Positions 28,347 through 37,691 of a stretch of 64,000 nt of DNA are shown here, piece by piece (position 1 is the first letter of the stretch; the number at the start of each line of letters is the position of its first letter). The stretch covers positions 248,001 to 312,000 of the forward strand of contig OZ240237.1 of the NCBI GenBank assembly GCA_965198025.1, written 5' to 3'. A program made the translations under genes and the position numbers. Below the pieces are notes generated by a model. That model did not search any database. It was not told the DNA's origin and worked only from the letters and a program-made list of their open reading frames with translations. This DNA comes from CAYWWM01 sp965198025. GTDB taxonomy: Bacteria > Acidobacteriota > Terriglobia > 2-12-FULL-54-10.

Positions 28347-29615
28347 CTAATCTCGCGGCTGACTGCAAAGGCTGTGCGCCACTTGCGCGTAAATTGTGGC
28401 CGTGGTGACCAGATCATCCACTTCGAGATACAGCCGCCCGTCCTTTCCTTTTGTTCGCCCGCAGCCAAAGGTCAGCGAGGGGATTCCGGCGGAATTGAAT
28501 ACATTGTTGTCGCGCCACATGCTCACGGTTTCCGAGGAGGCTGGAGTGAGCGGCTCACGGCCCGTTACCTGCCGGTAGCAGCGGCGCACTTCATCTGCCA
28601 GCTGTTCGACGTTCTTTCCAATGGCGCCATTCCGTGCCAGAAAGGTTTCCACGCGCGCGCCCACTTCCGCTGATTCCACGACGGTCTGCAGTTCCCGCTG
28701 AATCCGCAGAGGATCCTCCCCTGGCACCATTCGCACGTCCACGTAAAGCGCGCAGTGCGGTGACGTTCGGTTGGGGCGGTAGGGAACTCCTCCTCGAATC
28801 GCGCCGATGGTCACCTTGGGGACTACTCGCCCGCACGGTGAATCGAATGACTGGCGTGATTCGTATTGCCGCGCCCACGTCTCGATCGCATCAATCACGC
28901 GCGCCGTCTTCACGATCGCGTTCGGATGCTTGCGCACATCCTCCGGTCGAAAAGAACGCGGTGTGTAGATGTTCGTGCCTGGGACAGAGACTTTCAGATA
29001 GCACGCTCCGCAGGCAACCCACGAGAGCGCAAAATCGGTCGTTTCGGCCACCAGTGCATAGTCCGCCCGGACGCCATGGGAAACCAGAAATCGGCTTCCG
29101 ATCCCCTTTCCTTCGTAGGTGAGTCCCTGATATTCATCAACCGGGGAGCTTCCCGTCTCTCCGGCCACGCCTGTGAAAATCACGTCACCACGCAACGCAG
29201 CACCGGAATCCCGTAACGCTTTGAGCGTGATCATGGTGGTTGCCATCAATCCACGATCATTCAGCACGGTATGGCCAAACAGCCGGTTGCCTTCGCGGTA
29301 TGCTCCCAGCTTGTTCAAGTCCGAGCGCGCCATTCCCCAGTCGTATTCCGGTCCGGAGACCTCGGTGTCCATGTGGGAGTTGAAAATCAGGCTAATTCCA
29401 CCGCCCGAGCCTTTGAGCGTCGCGATCACGTTGGCACGATCCGGCAAAATAGGTTGCTGGCGAGCCGAAATCTTGTTCTGCTCAAACCAACCAAGCACCG
29501 CATCGGCCATCGCCCCCTCATGCCCGGCCGGGCTGAAGGTGTTCGCCAACTGCAAGGCTAGCTCTGCGAGCTCTTCGGCGTTGACAAGTTTCGAGAAATC
29601 TATTTTTTCGTTCAT
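28347..29615 (-). CDS. M20-family metallohydrolase
   Basis: 422-residue zinc-dependent amidohydrolase/peptidase resembling ArgE/DapE. Metal and catalytic residues are visible: H81 in NSHMDTE, D120 in VLNDRGLM, E153 in AGETGS and E191 in AETTDF. A later His probably lies in the C-terminal part (FGCGRTKG region is modified). No signal peptide, so cytoplasmic. It opens or ends the minus-strand part of the catabolic island, 194 bp downstream of an SDR gene. In this setting it could remove an N-acyl or amino-acid group from the growth substrate; that is inference. Confidence 0.85.
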   Translation of the reverse strand: MNEKIDFSKLVNAEELAELALQLANTFSPAGHEGAMADAVLGWFEQNKISARQQPILPDRANVIATLKGSGGGISLIFNSHMDTEVSGPEYDWGMARSDLNKLGAYREGNRLFGHTVLNDRGLMATTMITLKALRDSGAALRGDVIFTGVAGETGSSPVDEYQGLTYEGKGIGSRFLVSHGVRADYALVAETTDFALSWVACGACYLKVSVPGTNIYTPRSFRPEDVRKHPNAIVKTARVIDAIETWARQYESRQSFDSPCGRVVPKVTIGAIRGGVPYRPNRTSPHCALYVDVRMVPGEDPLRIQRELQTVVESAEVGARVETFLARNGAIGKNVEQLADEVRRCYRQVTGREPLTPASSETVSMWRDNNVFNSAGIPSLTFGCGRTKGKDGRLYLEVDDLVTTATIYAQVAHSLCSQPRD

Positions 29616-29809
29616 GGAGAATCAGAAGCCTCCGTCTGGATGAATCGACCCGAAGCCTGGTGGGTTGATCTTCTTTCGTTTCCACTGCTTGACACCGGCC
29701 CGGATCGTGAGATTCGCTCACCTTTCAACTTACGTTATCCGGAATCTCAAACTGCGATTCCGAATAAAGTAACTGCATTGTATCAGGTTATGCAGCAGCA
29801 CAATAGCTG

Positions 29810-30586
29810 CTAGGACATGACTTGGCCCCCGCAAACATTGATGGCCTGGCCTGTGAGGGCCTGCGCTTCTTCCGAAGCGAGCCACACTGCTGCCAGAGCA
29901 ATTTGTTCAGGCTGCAAAATCCGGTTTTGGGGACTTTCTTTAGCTAGGTATTCCCGAACTTGCTGGGGGCTCATCTTAGTCTTAGCAGTGATGTTATCGA
30001 CGGCGCTCTGCACCATATCCGTCTCCACCCAACCCGGGCAGACTGCATTCACTGTGATGCCGGAAGAGGCCGTCTCCAATGCCATGGAACGTGTCAAGCC
30101 CAGCACTCCGTGCTTGGCCGCGGCATAAGCCCCCGCGTAGCGGAAGCCAATCTTGGCAGCAGTGGACGCAATGTTGATAATACGTCCGGAGTTACGAGGC
30201 AGCATCCATTCGAGCGCCCCCCTCGAACACAAGAACGTGCCTGTAAGGTTGACCGCGAGCATTCGGTTCCAGGTTTCCAAAGTCAGTCGAACCAATAGCT
30301 CGCTGTGACTCTGTCCTGCATTGTTTACCAGAATGTCAAGATGGTCCCAGAGTTGTCGTGCCCTCGCGAAGAGCGCTTCAACCGAACTGGGCTCGGAAAC
30401 ATCGCATAAGAAGGGCAAGGCCTCTCGACCTTGGTTCTGAATCTGTGCTGCGACGTTGTCGAGCGGTTTCGCGGTTCGCCCCGCCACGATCACCGAGCAA
30501 CCTTCGGAGGCAAACGCGAGGGCAATGGCCTTGCCGATTCCTTTGCCGCCGCCGGTGATGATGGCTGTCTTTTCTGCTAAGCGCAC
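29810..30586 (-). CDS. short-chain dehydrogenase/reductase
   Basis: 258-residue classical SDR. The cofactor motif is GGGKGIG (12-18), NNAG is at 88-91, and the catalytic set is Ser141, Tyr154 and Lys158 (YAAAK). The start is a GTG at 30586 with AAAGGAA upstream. It resembles FabG and 3-hydroxyacyl-CoA dehydrogenases of catabolic clusters. Position between the M20 hydrolase and the bifunctional flavoprotein suggests oxidation or reduction of a hydroxy intermediate of the same pathway. Exact substrate unknown. Confidence 0.9.
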   Translation of the reverse strand: MRLAEKTAIITGGGKGIGKAIALAFASEGCSVIVAGRTAKPLDNVAAQIQNQGREALPFLCDVSEPSSVEALFARARQLWDHLDILVNNAGQSHSELLVRLTLETWNRMLAVNLTGTFLCSRGALEWMLPRNSGRIINIASTAAKIGFRYAGAYAAAKHGVLGLTRSMALETASSGITVNAVCPGWVETDMVQSAVDNITAKTKMSPQQVREYLAKESPQNRILQPEQIALAAVWLASEEAQALTGQAINVCGGQVMS

Positions 30587-30728
30587 AGAATTTCCTTTCT
30601 AGGATGTAGGCCGCCTACTGGTTCTCCGGCAGCCCCGAGATGGGATTTACGGTTCGTTCCATCTTTTCATGCGATCTCTCCACGGGCCTAAGCCGAACAC
30701 TGTATCTGATCCTATAGTCTCTGCCAAT

Positions 30729-32885
30729 CTATGGAATCGGGTTTAACAAAGCAAGGTCGGCCCGACCGGCGGCGAGCAAGGTATTAGCTTGGTCGGTTGT
30801 GGTGAGGCCGCCGGTGGCCATGACAGGGAGGTCAACTTCGTTGCGGATCCAGTCGCAGTAAGAGCTGAGGAAAGACGGACCGTATTCCGGCTGGGACTCG
30901 AGTGTAGTTTGGCCTGCCAGTATCAGGAGCAGGTCACATTGGCTTGCCTGCAATGTCTGCGCCAGTACCGTAGCGTCCTGAACCGTCCAGCCTCCCTTCA
31001 CGAAATCAGTCGCAGGAATGGCTGCTCCCAGGGGTTTGGGCTCGGGCCACACTTGCCGCGCCGCTGCGAACACTTCCAGCGGGAATCGCATCCGGTTTTC
31101 AAGGGAGCCGCCGTACTGATCGGTCCGGCGGTTCGTCAGCGGCGAGAGAAAGCTGGCCAGCAAGTACCCATGGGCCATGTGGAGGAGGAGAAGATCAAAC
31201 CCCGATTCGTGCGCCCTACGGGCCGCACATACAAACTCTTCCCGCACCTGTCGCAGATTCGTCTCATCCATTTCCTTGGGAACTGGGCTTGTGGCGGTAT
31301 ACGGAAGCGGAGAAGCTGAAAGTTGCACCCATCCACCGTCTCGTAGTGGACGATCCAGGCCCTCTCGGCGCGGCCGGGTCGCACCCCGGCGTCCGGCATG
31401 AACCAACATCACCCCCACCTTTGCCGGGCGGGTCTTGCGTATCTGCCCCAGCAGGCGAACCCAGCTGCGCACCTGCTCTGGCTGGTAAAGTCCCACTGTA
31501 CCGAGCGTTATGCGTCCTTCCGGCGAGATGGCACAAGGTTCACACAGCAGCAGCGCTGGTTCTCCTGCATCTTCCACCGTGCGCCGGCTCAGTTGTTCCC
31601 CGTGACGATCGTTTGGCATGCCATCCACGGCTGCATCCGGGGAAGGATACGACAACGCAAGGCGGTTAAATAAGTTCAGATCGCGCAATCGAAGAGGCGT
31701 GTACACAGGCTCAGGAGGCACTGCGGCCGTTTGCCCCTCTCCATAGAGCTGAAGGGCTCGCCCCGCGAACCAGCGGTTCGTCCGCTCGACAAAGATTTCA
31801 TCTCGCAGGCGCAGGTTTTCGTAGGAGATTCTCCCACTTCGCGTCAGCAAATGAAAGGTGAACTGCAAGGGCTCCAAGTGGAAATACCGGCGGGTGTTCT
31901 CAAAGTAGGTACGACTTTCTTGTGCTGCCCGCTGAATTCTTTCTACATACGGTTTGCGTTCCATCTCGTAGTCGGCCAACGCTGTCCCGATGTCGTGGTG
32001 CTGCCGAAAAGCCCGTGCAAGCGCAATGGCGTCCTCCATTGCCATTTTGGTTCCCGATCCTACACTGAAATGAGCTGTGTGCACTGAATCTCCGAGCAAA
32101 ACCGTGTTTCGGTGATGCCAAGTCTTGTTCTTGACCGTTACGAAGTTCGTCCAGGTGGAACGATTGGATAGCAACGGGCAACCGCCCAACATGTCCCCAA
32201 ACAGTTCCTCACAGTAAGCAAGGCTGTCGGCTTCTGTTGCTTGGTCCAGGCCTGCCCGACGCCACGTTCCCTCGTCGCATTCCACAATCACTGTGCTGGT
32301 TTGAGCTTCGAAGGGGTAGCAATGGGCCTGAAACAGTCCATACGCGTTCTCCCGGAATAAAAACGTGAATGCCTCAAACACATTCCGTGTTCCTAACCAA
32401 ATGTACTTGGCCCTCTCCACCGCAAGCGACGGCTGATAAACGTGCTCATATGTGCGCCGAACCAGGCTGTTAAACCCATCGGCGCCGATGATGAGGTCAT
32501 ACCCAGTGTGCTCCGACAGATTATCTACCGCAGTCTGATACTGCATGTGGACTCCAGCTTTCTGACAGTGCTTTTGGAGGATACTTAGAAACCGTGCCCT
32601 CGAGATACCGGCAAAGACATGCCCTCCCGAGCGAACGATCTGGCCCCGGTAGTTCACATCAATGGCATCCCATTTTACAAATTGATTCGTAATGTCGTGG
32701 TAAGACGCCGGATCGGCTTTCTCAAAGGAGGCCAAGGTCTGCTCGGAAAACACGATGCCCCATCCATAGGTTGCATCCGAGGGGTTTCGGTCCAAGAGGG
32801 TAATGCTGCGAGTGGGATCATCCTTCTTCAAGAGCAGGGCACTGTACAATCCCCCGGGCCCGCCGCCGATGACCAGGATCCGCAC
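30729..32885 (-). CDS. bifunctional FAD monooxygenase-OYE fusion, 2-aminobenzoyl-CoA monooxygenase/reductase-like
   Basis: 718-residue flavoprotein. Residues 1-~385 form a group A FAD monooxygenase with GGGPGG at 7-12 and GDSVHTAHFSVGSG from 265, most like salicylyl-CoA and anthraniloyl-CoA hydroxylases. Residues ~390-718 form an Old Yellow Enzyme barrel (HMAHGYLLASFLSPLTNRRT, GGSLENRMRFP, ATGGLTTTDQA). This order is that of 2-aminobenzoyl-CoA monooxygenase/reductase, which hydroxylates and then reduces the aromatic ring of a CoA thioester. GTG 32885 is chosen for the GGGAG 9 nt upstream; an in-frame TTG at 32936 would overlap the preceding gene. It follows the luciferase-like gene closely, so they are probably cotranscribed. 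It is the key pathway indicator of the island. Confidence 0.85.
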   Translation of the reverse strand: MRILVIGGGPGGLYSALLLKKDDPTRSITLLDRNPSDATYGWGIVFSEQTLASFEKADPASYHDITNQFVKWDAIDVNYRGQIVRSGGHVFAGISRARFLSILQKHCQKAGVHMQYQTAVDNLSEHTGYDLIIGADGFNSLVRRTYEHVYQPSLAVERAKYIWLGTRNVFEAFTFLFRENAYGLFQAHCYPFEAQTSTVIVECDEGTWRRAGLDQATEADSLAYCEELFGDMLGGCPLLSNRSTWTNFVTVKNKTWHHRNTVLLGDSVHTAHFSVGSGTKMAMEDAIALARAFRQHHDIGTALADYEMERKPYVERIQRAAQESRTYFENTRRYFHLEPLQFTFHLLTRSGRISYENLRLRDEIFVERTNRWFAGRALQLYGEGQTAAVPPEPVYTPLRLRDLNLFNRLALSYPSPDAAVDGMPNDRHGEQLSRRTVEDAGEPALLLCEPCAISPEGRITLGTVGLYQPEQVRSWVRLLGQIRKTRPAKVGVMLVHAGRRGATRPRREGLDRPLRDGGWVQLSASPLPYTATSPVPKEMDETNLRQVREEFVCAARRAHESGFDLLLLHMAHGYLLASFLSPLTNRRTDQYGGSLENRMRFPLEVFAAARQVWPEPKPLGAAIPATDFVKGGWTVQDATVLAQTLQASQCDLLLILAGQTTLESQPEYGPSFLSSYCDWIRNEVDLPVMATGGLTTTDQANTLLAAGRADLALLNPIP

Positions 32886-32932
32886 GCTTCCATCTCCCAG
32901 AAACATTCCGGAAGGAACGAGCAGTATGTGAC

Positions 32933-33775
32933 TCAAGCGAGCGCTTCAGCCAGGCGAGTTACCTGACTGAGGTCCGCCACAGTTGGGAACAGCAGCAGCT
33001 CGTCACAGCCGGCTTCCGTATACCCCAGTACAAACTCCCGCAGCGCTTCCGGGCTCGTCAAGAGCCCGGCAATCACCTTTTCAGCAAATGGTCCTGCAAA
33101 GGCATAATAGTTTCTCAAGTACCGGCTTCCTGGCTCGACTTCCTCGCGACCTAGGGCATAATACGCCGTACCCCACAGGTACAGCTTATCGGGCCGTCCC
33201 GCATCGGTCCATGCGGAACGGGCTTTCTCTGCGGCACGTGCGAATGCCCTGGGGGGCCCCCCACCGTGCAGGTATCCATGCGCATAACGTGCCAACCGGG
33301 CGAACACTGCATCGCTTAGCCCACCCACCAACAACCGAGGTCCTCCCGCCTGAATTGGCTTCGGTCCAAGCTGCCCTTCTTCCCAGTGTGTCCGAAGCGC
33401 TAGCAGCTGCTCGGTTAACCGCCGGCCCCTCCCGCGAGCATCTACTCCTGCGACCGAATAATCGGTTTCCCGCGCACCGATCGCCAAACCGACGACCAAC
33501 CGCCCTTTCGACAACCGGTCCAGCGATGCTAACGATTTCGCCAACGCCAGCGTGTTGTACAGTGGGCCGTTCAACACGGTCGTGGCCAGTCGGACTCGGC
33601 TAGTCACGCTCGCCGCTGCCGCTAGCGCAATCAATGGGTCCCAGCTGTCGTATGCGAGACGGTCAAACACCCCTAATGTCGAGAAGTTTTCTCTTTCCGC
33701 TTCCCGCGCCCAATCCAAAATCAACTGGGCGTCTGCAGTGGGAACGGTCGTCGGCAGTCCTAAACCCACACGCAT
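32933..33775 (-). CDS. luciferase-like (LLM) flavin/F420-dependent oxidoreductase
   Basis: 280 residues from ATG 33775, which has GGGAG 6 nt upstream; a GTG five codons earlier is possible. The TIM-barrel family features are clear: VGLGLPTT at the start, LGVFDRLAYDSWDPL, RVRLATTVLNGPLYN and LSKGRLVVGLAIG. The family uses FMN or F420; the cofactor cannot be decided here. It is probably the first gene of the minus operon that includes the bifunctional flavoprotein. It diverges from an OYE gene with an 87-bp gap that must hold both promoters. Confidence 0.88.
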   Translation of the reverse strand: MRVGLGLPTTVPTADAQLILDWAREAERENFSTLGVFDRLAYDSWDPLIALAAAASVTSRVRLATTVLNGPLYNTLALAKSLASLDRLSKGRLVVGLAIGARETDYSVAGVDARGRGRRLTEQLLALRTHWEEGQLGPKPIQAGGPRLLVGGLSDAVFARLARYAHGYLHGGGPPRAFARAAEKARSAWTDAGRPDKLYLWGTAYYALGREEVEPGSRYLRNYYAFAGPFAEKVIAGLLTSPEALREFVLGYTEAGCDELLLFPTVADLSQVTRLAEALA

Positions 33776-33862
33776 CACACGCTCCCGCACTTCATGCCAG
33801 AAGGCAGTTAATGATAAGGTAAAATAAAGCTTGCAATCAATTTTCCGAGGGAAACTCTAGTT

Positions 33863-35158
33863 TTGAGCAATCCATTACCCATGTTGCGGCGGGACTCTGT
33901 TGCGAGTTCATTTGATCCCCGCCACTCACTCCTGTTCTCGCCGGTTGTGATCAATGGGGTACGCCTCGAGAATCGCGTTGTGATACCGGCGATGGTAACC
34001 TGGCTTTCCCCCGACGGGACGGTCACGGAGGACCTCCGCCGACGCTACTTGCGCTACGCTGAGGGCGAACCAGGAATGATTGTGCTCGAAGCGACCGGTG
34101 TCCACGAAATCAGAAGTGGTCCCCTACTCCGCATATCAAATGACTCCTACATCCCAGGGCTGCGAAGCTTGGTTCAGAAGATGCACGATGCCAGTCCCTC
34201 AAAGGTTGTCCTGCAACTAATTCACTTTTTGCGCATAGCTCGCCGCGATCCCGAAGGATACTTAAGTCGCCTCAGGCGCGAGGACCTAATCGGCCAGCCC
34301 GATGCTATTGTCTGCCAGAACCTCACCTCTCGGCAATTCGAGGACTACTTTTACGGATACCGGCAGCGCATTGAAGACCTCACGCGTGAGGAAATCCGGG
34401 GAATTCCGCTCCTTTTCGCCCAAGCCGCACGGCGCGCCCGGCTCGCTGGTTTTGACGGGGTCGAGCTTCACATGGCCCATGCCTATACTCTGGCATCGTT
34501 TCTTTCCAAGCTTTCCAACAAGCGAACTGACGAGTATGGTGTGGACCGACTCCTCCTGCCGCTGAAGGTGATCCGGGCGGTGCGCGCCGAGGTGGGGAAT
34601 GACTACTTGGTTGGGATACGTTTCTTGGGGGACGAAGCCATCGCAGGAGGCAATAGCCTGGAGGATACTCGGCCGATAGCCCTTGCCTTTGCAAGATCGG
34701 GTGCGGATTATCTTTCCATCTCGCGCGGAGGGAAATTCGAGGATGCCAAACAGCCCAAGATCGGCGAAGCTGCTTACCCCTATACTGGCTCCAGTGGGGA
34801 AGCCTGCATGCCGAACCACAAACTCCCTCCCGCCGCCAATATCCATCTGGCCGCCGGTATCAAAGAGGCGATCAATCGGGCCGGCTCTTTTCTTCCTGTC
34901 GTCGGCAGCGGAAAAATCAACAGTTCCGAACTGGCAGAGTCCATCCTGCGGGAGGGCAAGGCCGACCTCGTCGGCGTTGCGCGCGGCCACCTCTGCGACC
35001 CGGACTGGACAAAAAAGTTGCGCGAAGGCCGGTCCGCCGACCTGCGTCTTTGCGACTACAAGAGTGTTTGTGAACTGCTCTACGACCAGCGCCACTATAA
35101 GGTTGTCTGCAAACTCTGGGGCGGCATACGCTTCGGTGGACGGGTCCATCCCCCCTAG
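33863..35158 (+). CDS. Old Yellow Enzyme family NADH:flavin oxidoreductase
   Basis: 431-residue FMN-dependent ene-reductase barrel without the C-terminal iron-sulfur and FAD domains. Typical motifs are NRVVIPAM near the N-terminus, FDGVELHMAHAYTLASFLS, NKRTDEYG and VGSGKINSSELAESIL. The start is uncertain: TTG 33863 has GAGG about 11 nt upstream, and ATG 33881 is an alternative. It could reduce an unsaturated ring or enoyl intermediate and is distinct from the OYE domain fused to the nearby monooxygenase. A decayed integrase fragment lies just downstream. Confidence 0.88.
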   Translation: MSNPLPMLRRDSVASSFDPRHSLLFSPVVINGVRLENRVVIPAMVTWLSPDGTVTEDLRRRYLRYAEGEPGMIVLEATGVHEIRSGPLLRISNDSYIPGLRSLVQKMHDASPSKVVLQLIHFLRIARRDPEGYLSRLRREDLIGQPDAIVCQNLTSRQFEDYFYGYRQRIEDLTREEIRGIPLLFAQAARRARLAGFDGVELHMAHAYTLASFLSKLSNKRTDEYGVDRLLLPLKVIRAVRAEVGNDYLVGIRFLGDEAIAGGNSLEDTRPIALAFARSGADYLSISRGGKFEDAKQPKIGEAAYPYTGSSGEACMPNHKLPPAANIHLAAGIKEAINRAGSFLPVVGSGKINSSELAESILREGKADLVGVARGHLCDPDWTKKLREGRSADLRLCDYKSVCELLYDQRHYKVVCKLWGGIRFGGRVHPP

Positions 35159-35217
35159 CGCTACTTGGGACGGCCACCCCAATGGACTCAGTCTATAGCT
35201 GGTCCCAAAAAGGCCGG

Positions 35218-35450
35218 TCAGGTCAGGCGGTCAGACAGATCCGTCCGGCGATAGGTTGCCTCGACCCTGTTTCGGATCACGTGCGCCGGGGCCGCGTTGA
35301 TCACCTCTCGTGGATGATTCGTTTCCTCGGCCGTCCAGTCCCGGAAATGGAGCGGAAACCGTGCGGCACGGCCGCGATCTGGTGCCTCCGGATCAGGCTG
35401 TGCAGCTCCTTTTCGAAAAGCGGCGTCCCGTCTCCGATGGTGAACTCTAA
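35218..35450 (-). pseudogene. tyrosine recombinase (P4-type integrase) C-terminal remnant
   Basis: In the 432-base gap between 35159 and 35590, the minus strand encodes the end of a phage/island integrase split over two frames. One frame gives PLFEKELHSL then AAVPHGFRS. The next gives FRDWTAEETNHPREV, INAAPAHVIRNRVEATYRR and a stop at 35218. These are the HGFRxxFRDW, E-E-T-xxPREV, LAHxxxxxxEAAYRR signatures of P4-family integrases. Both a frameshift and loss of the N-terminal two thirds make it non-functional. It marks an old integration event inside the catabolic island. Confidence 0.7.
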
Positions 35451-35590
35451 ACAGGCTGCAAATATTTGAGCCTAAGGAAAAATTTGCAGGGATGGCCGAA
35501 AACAAATGTTTTCTGCCACCCCCGTTAAATCCAGTTTGCTTCCTGGATGCCAAACAGGGATTGGAAGACAGTTAATTGGGATTCCAGCTC

Positions 35591-37519
35591 CTAGTCGCCC
35601 CGACCGTATCGGGGTGCATTGTCGAAGACGATCTGCGGACCCACGGCTTCACGTCCCAGTTCCTGCGCAAGCTCATGGTGCAGCACCATGAGCTTCCCGT
35701 TGACGACCGTCATCAGCGGATGCAGGTTGCTGATCTCATCCACCGAGACCGTGAAGTAGTCCTCATTCAGGACCAAGAAATCAGCGTACTTGCCCTCTTC
35801 CAGAGTCCCCAGCACATCTTCCTTCATCATGAACCGGGCCGCCCACGAGGTCATCATCTTCAGCAGCGTGTTGCGGTCGATCGCCTCGTCCGGATTCACT
35901 TCCTGCCCGCGCTCATTCACGCGGGTGATCAACATCTTCGCCGCATGGAAATACGACCTCGATTTCCCCGCCGCCACCCCCGACTCATCCTCGAATGTCG
36001 GCATGACACCCGCCTCAATTGCGGTCCTAATGGGTGCGATCCGCCTCATGTACTGGGGCGGAAAGTGGTCCTCCCCGATCCACGGATAGCTCCGCGTCAT
36101 CACCGCCGAGCCGCAGCTGATCATCATTCCCAGCTTTGCCATGCGTGGCAGTTGCTCCACCGACGGATAGAACCCACAGTGGTCCGAACTGAGCCGGATC
36201 GAGCGGATGTAGTCCAGCGTGATCGCAGGGTTGTCCTCCATCGCAGCCTCCACGGCGTCCATGAAATAATCGACGCCCTTGTCGGCATAGGCATGACCCA
36301 CCAGAACACGCTGGTAGTTTGCAATCGCCGTGCGGGTGGCCTCGTACATTGAGCTGCCCTCCGCGTTCTGGCACCACTCCAGATCCTTGATCGCCCGGTT
36401 TGCCTCCATCGAAGAACAGAAGCGGGGCGGCCCGGAGTCGATGCTGCCCAGTCCCACGCCGGCCTGCCAGAAGAACTCGCCCCCCATCAACGCCATATCT
36501 CCCACGCGCTTGTAGAACAGAGCCGGATCCGCATAGCCGGCCGCGAATCCGAACCAGTGCGTGTAGCCGAACCGAATCGGCATCCGGTCTCGTCGCGCCA
36601 GATAGTTGAAAGCGTCCAGAAACCGCTGACCCATGATGTGCGAACTGTAGGTGGTGATGCCCACAGCCGCGTTCTTCAGCAGCCCGCTTTCCACGATGTC
36701 GGCCAGCTCCGGTACCCGCGAGTTGAAATAGCCGTCGATGATCAGCCCCCGCGCGTACTGCGGCGCAGTGGCCCGAACCCGTCCGGCCTCGTCGATGCCG
36801 GCTGCCTCCATCGAAAACTGCGCCCCATAGAGCCGTTTGATGTCTTCGATGCCCGCGGAATTGATCACGTATGAAGGATGAGACTGCAACATAATCGGAT
36901 GATTCGGCGCCAGCCGGTCCATCATCTCCAGCGTGTATTTCTGGTTCGCCAGAAAGGCCACCCCGGCGCCCGTGCCCGTGCCGCCGCCGCGACCTACTGA
37001 GATGAACGCCCACCGCCTCGTGTCGGGCGTGTCGCGCACATGCACCCGGATCACCGCCGTCACCGCTTCGGTCAGTTGCTCCTCCGTCGTTCCGGTGACC
37101 GAGTAGTTCGACGCCACCCCGCTGACCACCTCAGGGTTCTGCCGAACCCACTCGTTCAACTCGTTGTTGTGAATGTGCGTGTGAGTGTCGACGATGCCCG
37201 GCATTACCATGCGCCCCTGTACGTCGATCCGGTCCGTATCCGGCCCCGCCATCGCCAGGATCTCCGCGTTGGAGCCCAGCGCCATGATCTTGCCATCCCG
37301 GACCGCCATCGCCTCATGGATGTTCCCGATCGGCGTGTTCAGGCCAAATGAGGTGTCATCCATCGTCACCAGCTTTGCGTTGTGGACAATCATCTCCGGA
37401 TAGAACACCACCGACTCCGGCACCGTGAGCGTCCGCTGCGCCAACGCAACGGAACCGAGCCAACTGAAGAGCAAAACGGCCATCCAACTGCAATGCAGCT
37501 TCTTATGGTGCTTCATCAT
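35591..37519 (-). CDS. secreted YtcJ-like amidohydrolase
   Basis: 642 residues. A signal peptide (..LLFSWLGSVALAQ) begins at one of two adjacent ATGs (37519 or 37516) with GGAAGGG about 10 nt upstream. The metal-binding HTHIH is at 112-116 after MPGIVD. Other features of the YtcJ/amidohydrolase-3 group include the start MIVHNAKLVTMDD and the end TLEEGKYADFLVLNEDYF, which closes the composite sandwich domain. It probably hydrolyses an amide, carbamate or ester outside the cytoplasm and could release the acid degraded by the neighbouring enzymes. The gene ends close to the integrase remnant; upstream lies a decarboxylase-like gene in the same direction (172 bp). Confidence 0.88.
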   Translation of the reverse strand: MMKHHKKLHCSWMAVLLFSWLGSVALAQRTLTVPESVVFYPEMIVHNAKLVTMDDTSFGLNTPIGNIHEAMAVRDGKIMALGSNAEILAMAGPDTDRIDVQGRMVMPGIVDTHTHIHNNELNEWVRQNPEVVSGVASNYSVTGTTEEQLTEAVTAVIRVHVRDTPDTRRWAFISVGRGGGTGTGAGVAFLANQKYTLEMMDRLAPNHPIMLQSHPSYVINSAGIEDIKRLYGAQFSMEAAGIDEAGRVRATAPQYARGLIIDGYFNSRVPELADIVESGLLKNAAVGITTYSSHIMGQRFLDAFNYLARRDRMPIRFGYTHWFGFAAGYADPALFYKRVGDMALMGGEFFWQAGVGLGSIDSGPPRFCSSMEANRAIKDLEWCQNAEGSSMYEATRTAIANYQRVLVGHAYADKGVDYFMDAVEAAMEDNPAITLDYIRSIRLSSDHCGFYPSVEQLPRMAKLGMMISCGSAVMTRSYPWIGEDHFPPQYMRRIAPIRTAIEAGVMPTFEDESGVAAGKSRSYFHAAKMLITRVNERGQEVNPDEAIDRNTLLKMMTSWAARFMMKEDVLGTLEEGKYADFLVLNEDYFTVSVDEISNLHPLMTVVNGKLMVLHHELAQELGREAVGPQIVFDNAPRYGRGD

Positions 37520-37691
37520 CTCCCACATCCCTTCCTGGATTGCCATCGCCGCACGTTGCCCTCCCGGCATCCCTCGTTACGATACCATACGGCGCCGGAC
37601 CGTTGCCTACACGGAAAACTCGGTCGCTTGCAGAACCTCCCGAACCCTTTCGGGCCCGGAGGTTCCACGGTTGCAAAGCAGTTCTGTCGTC

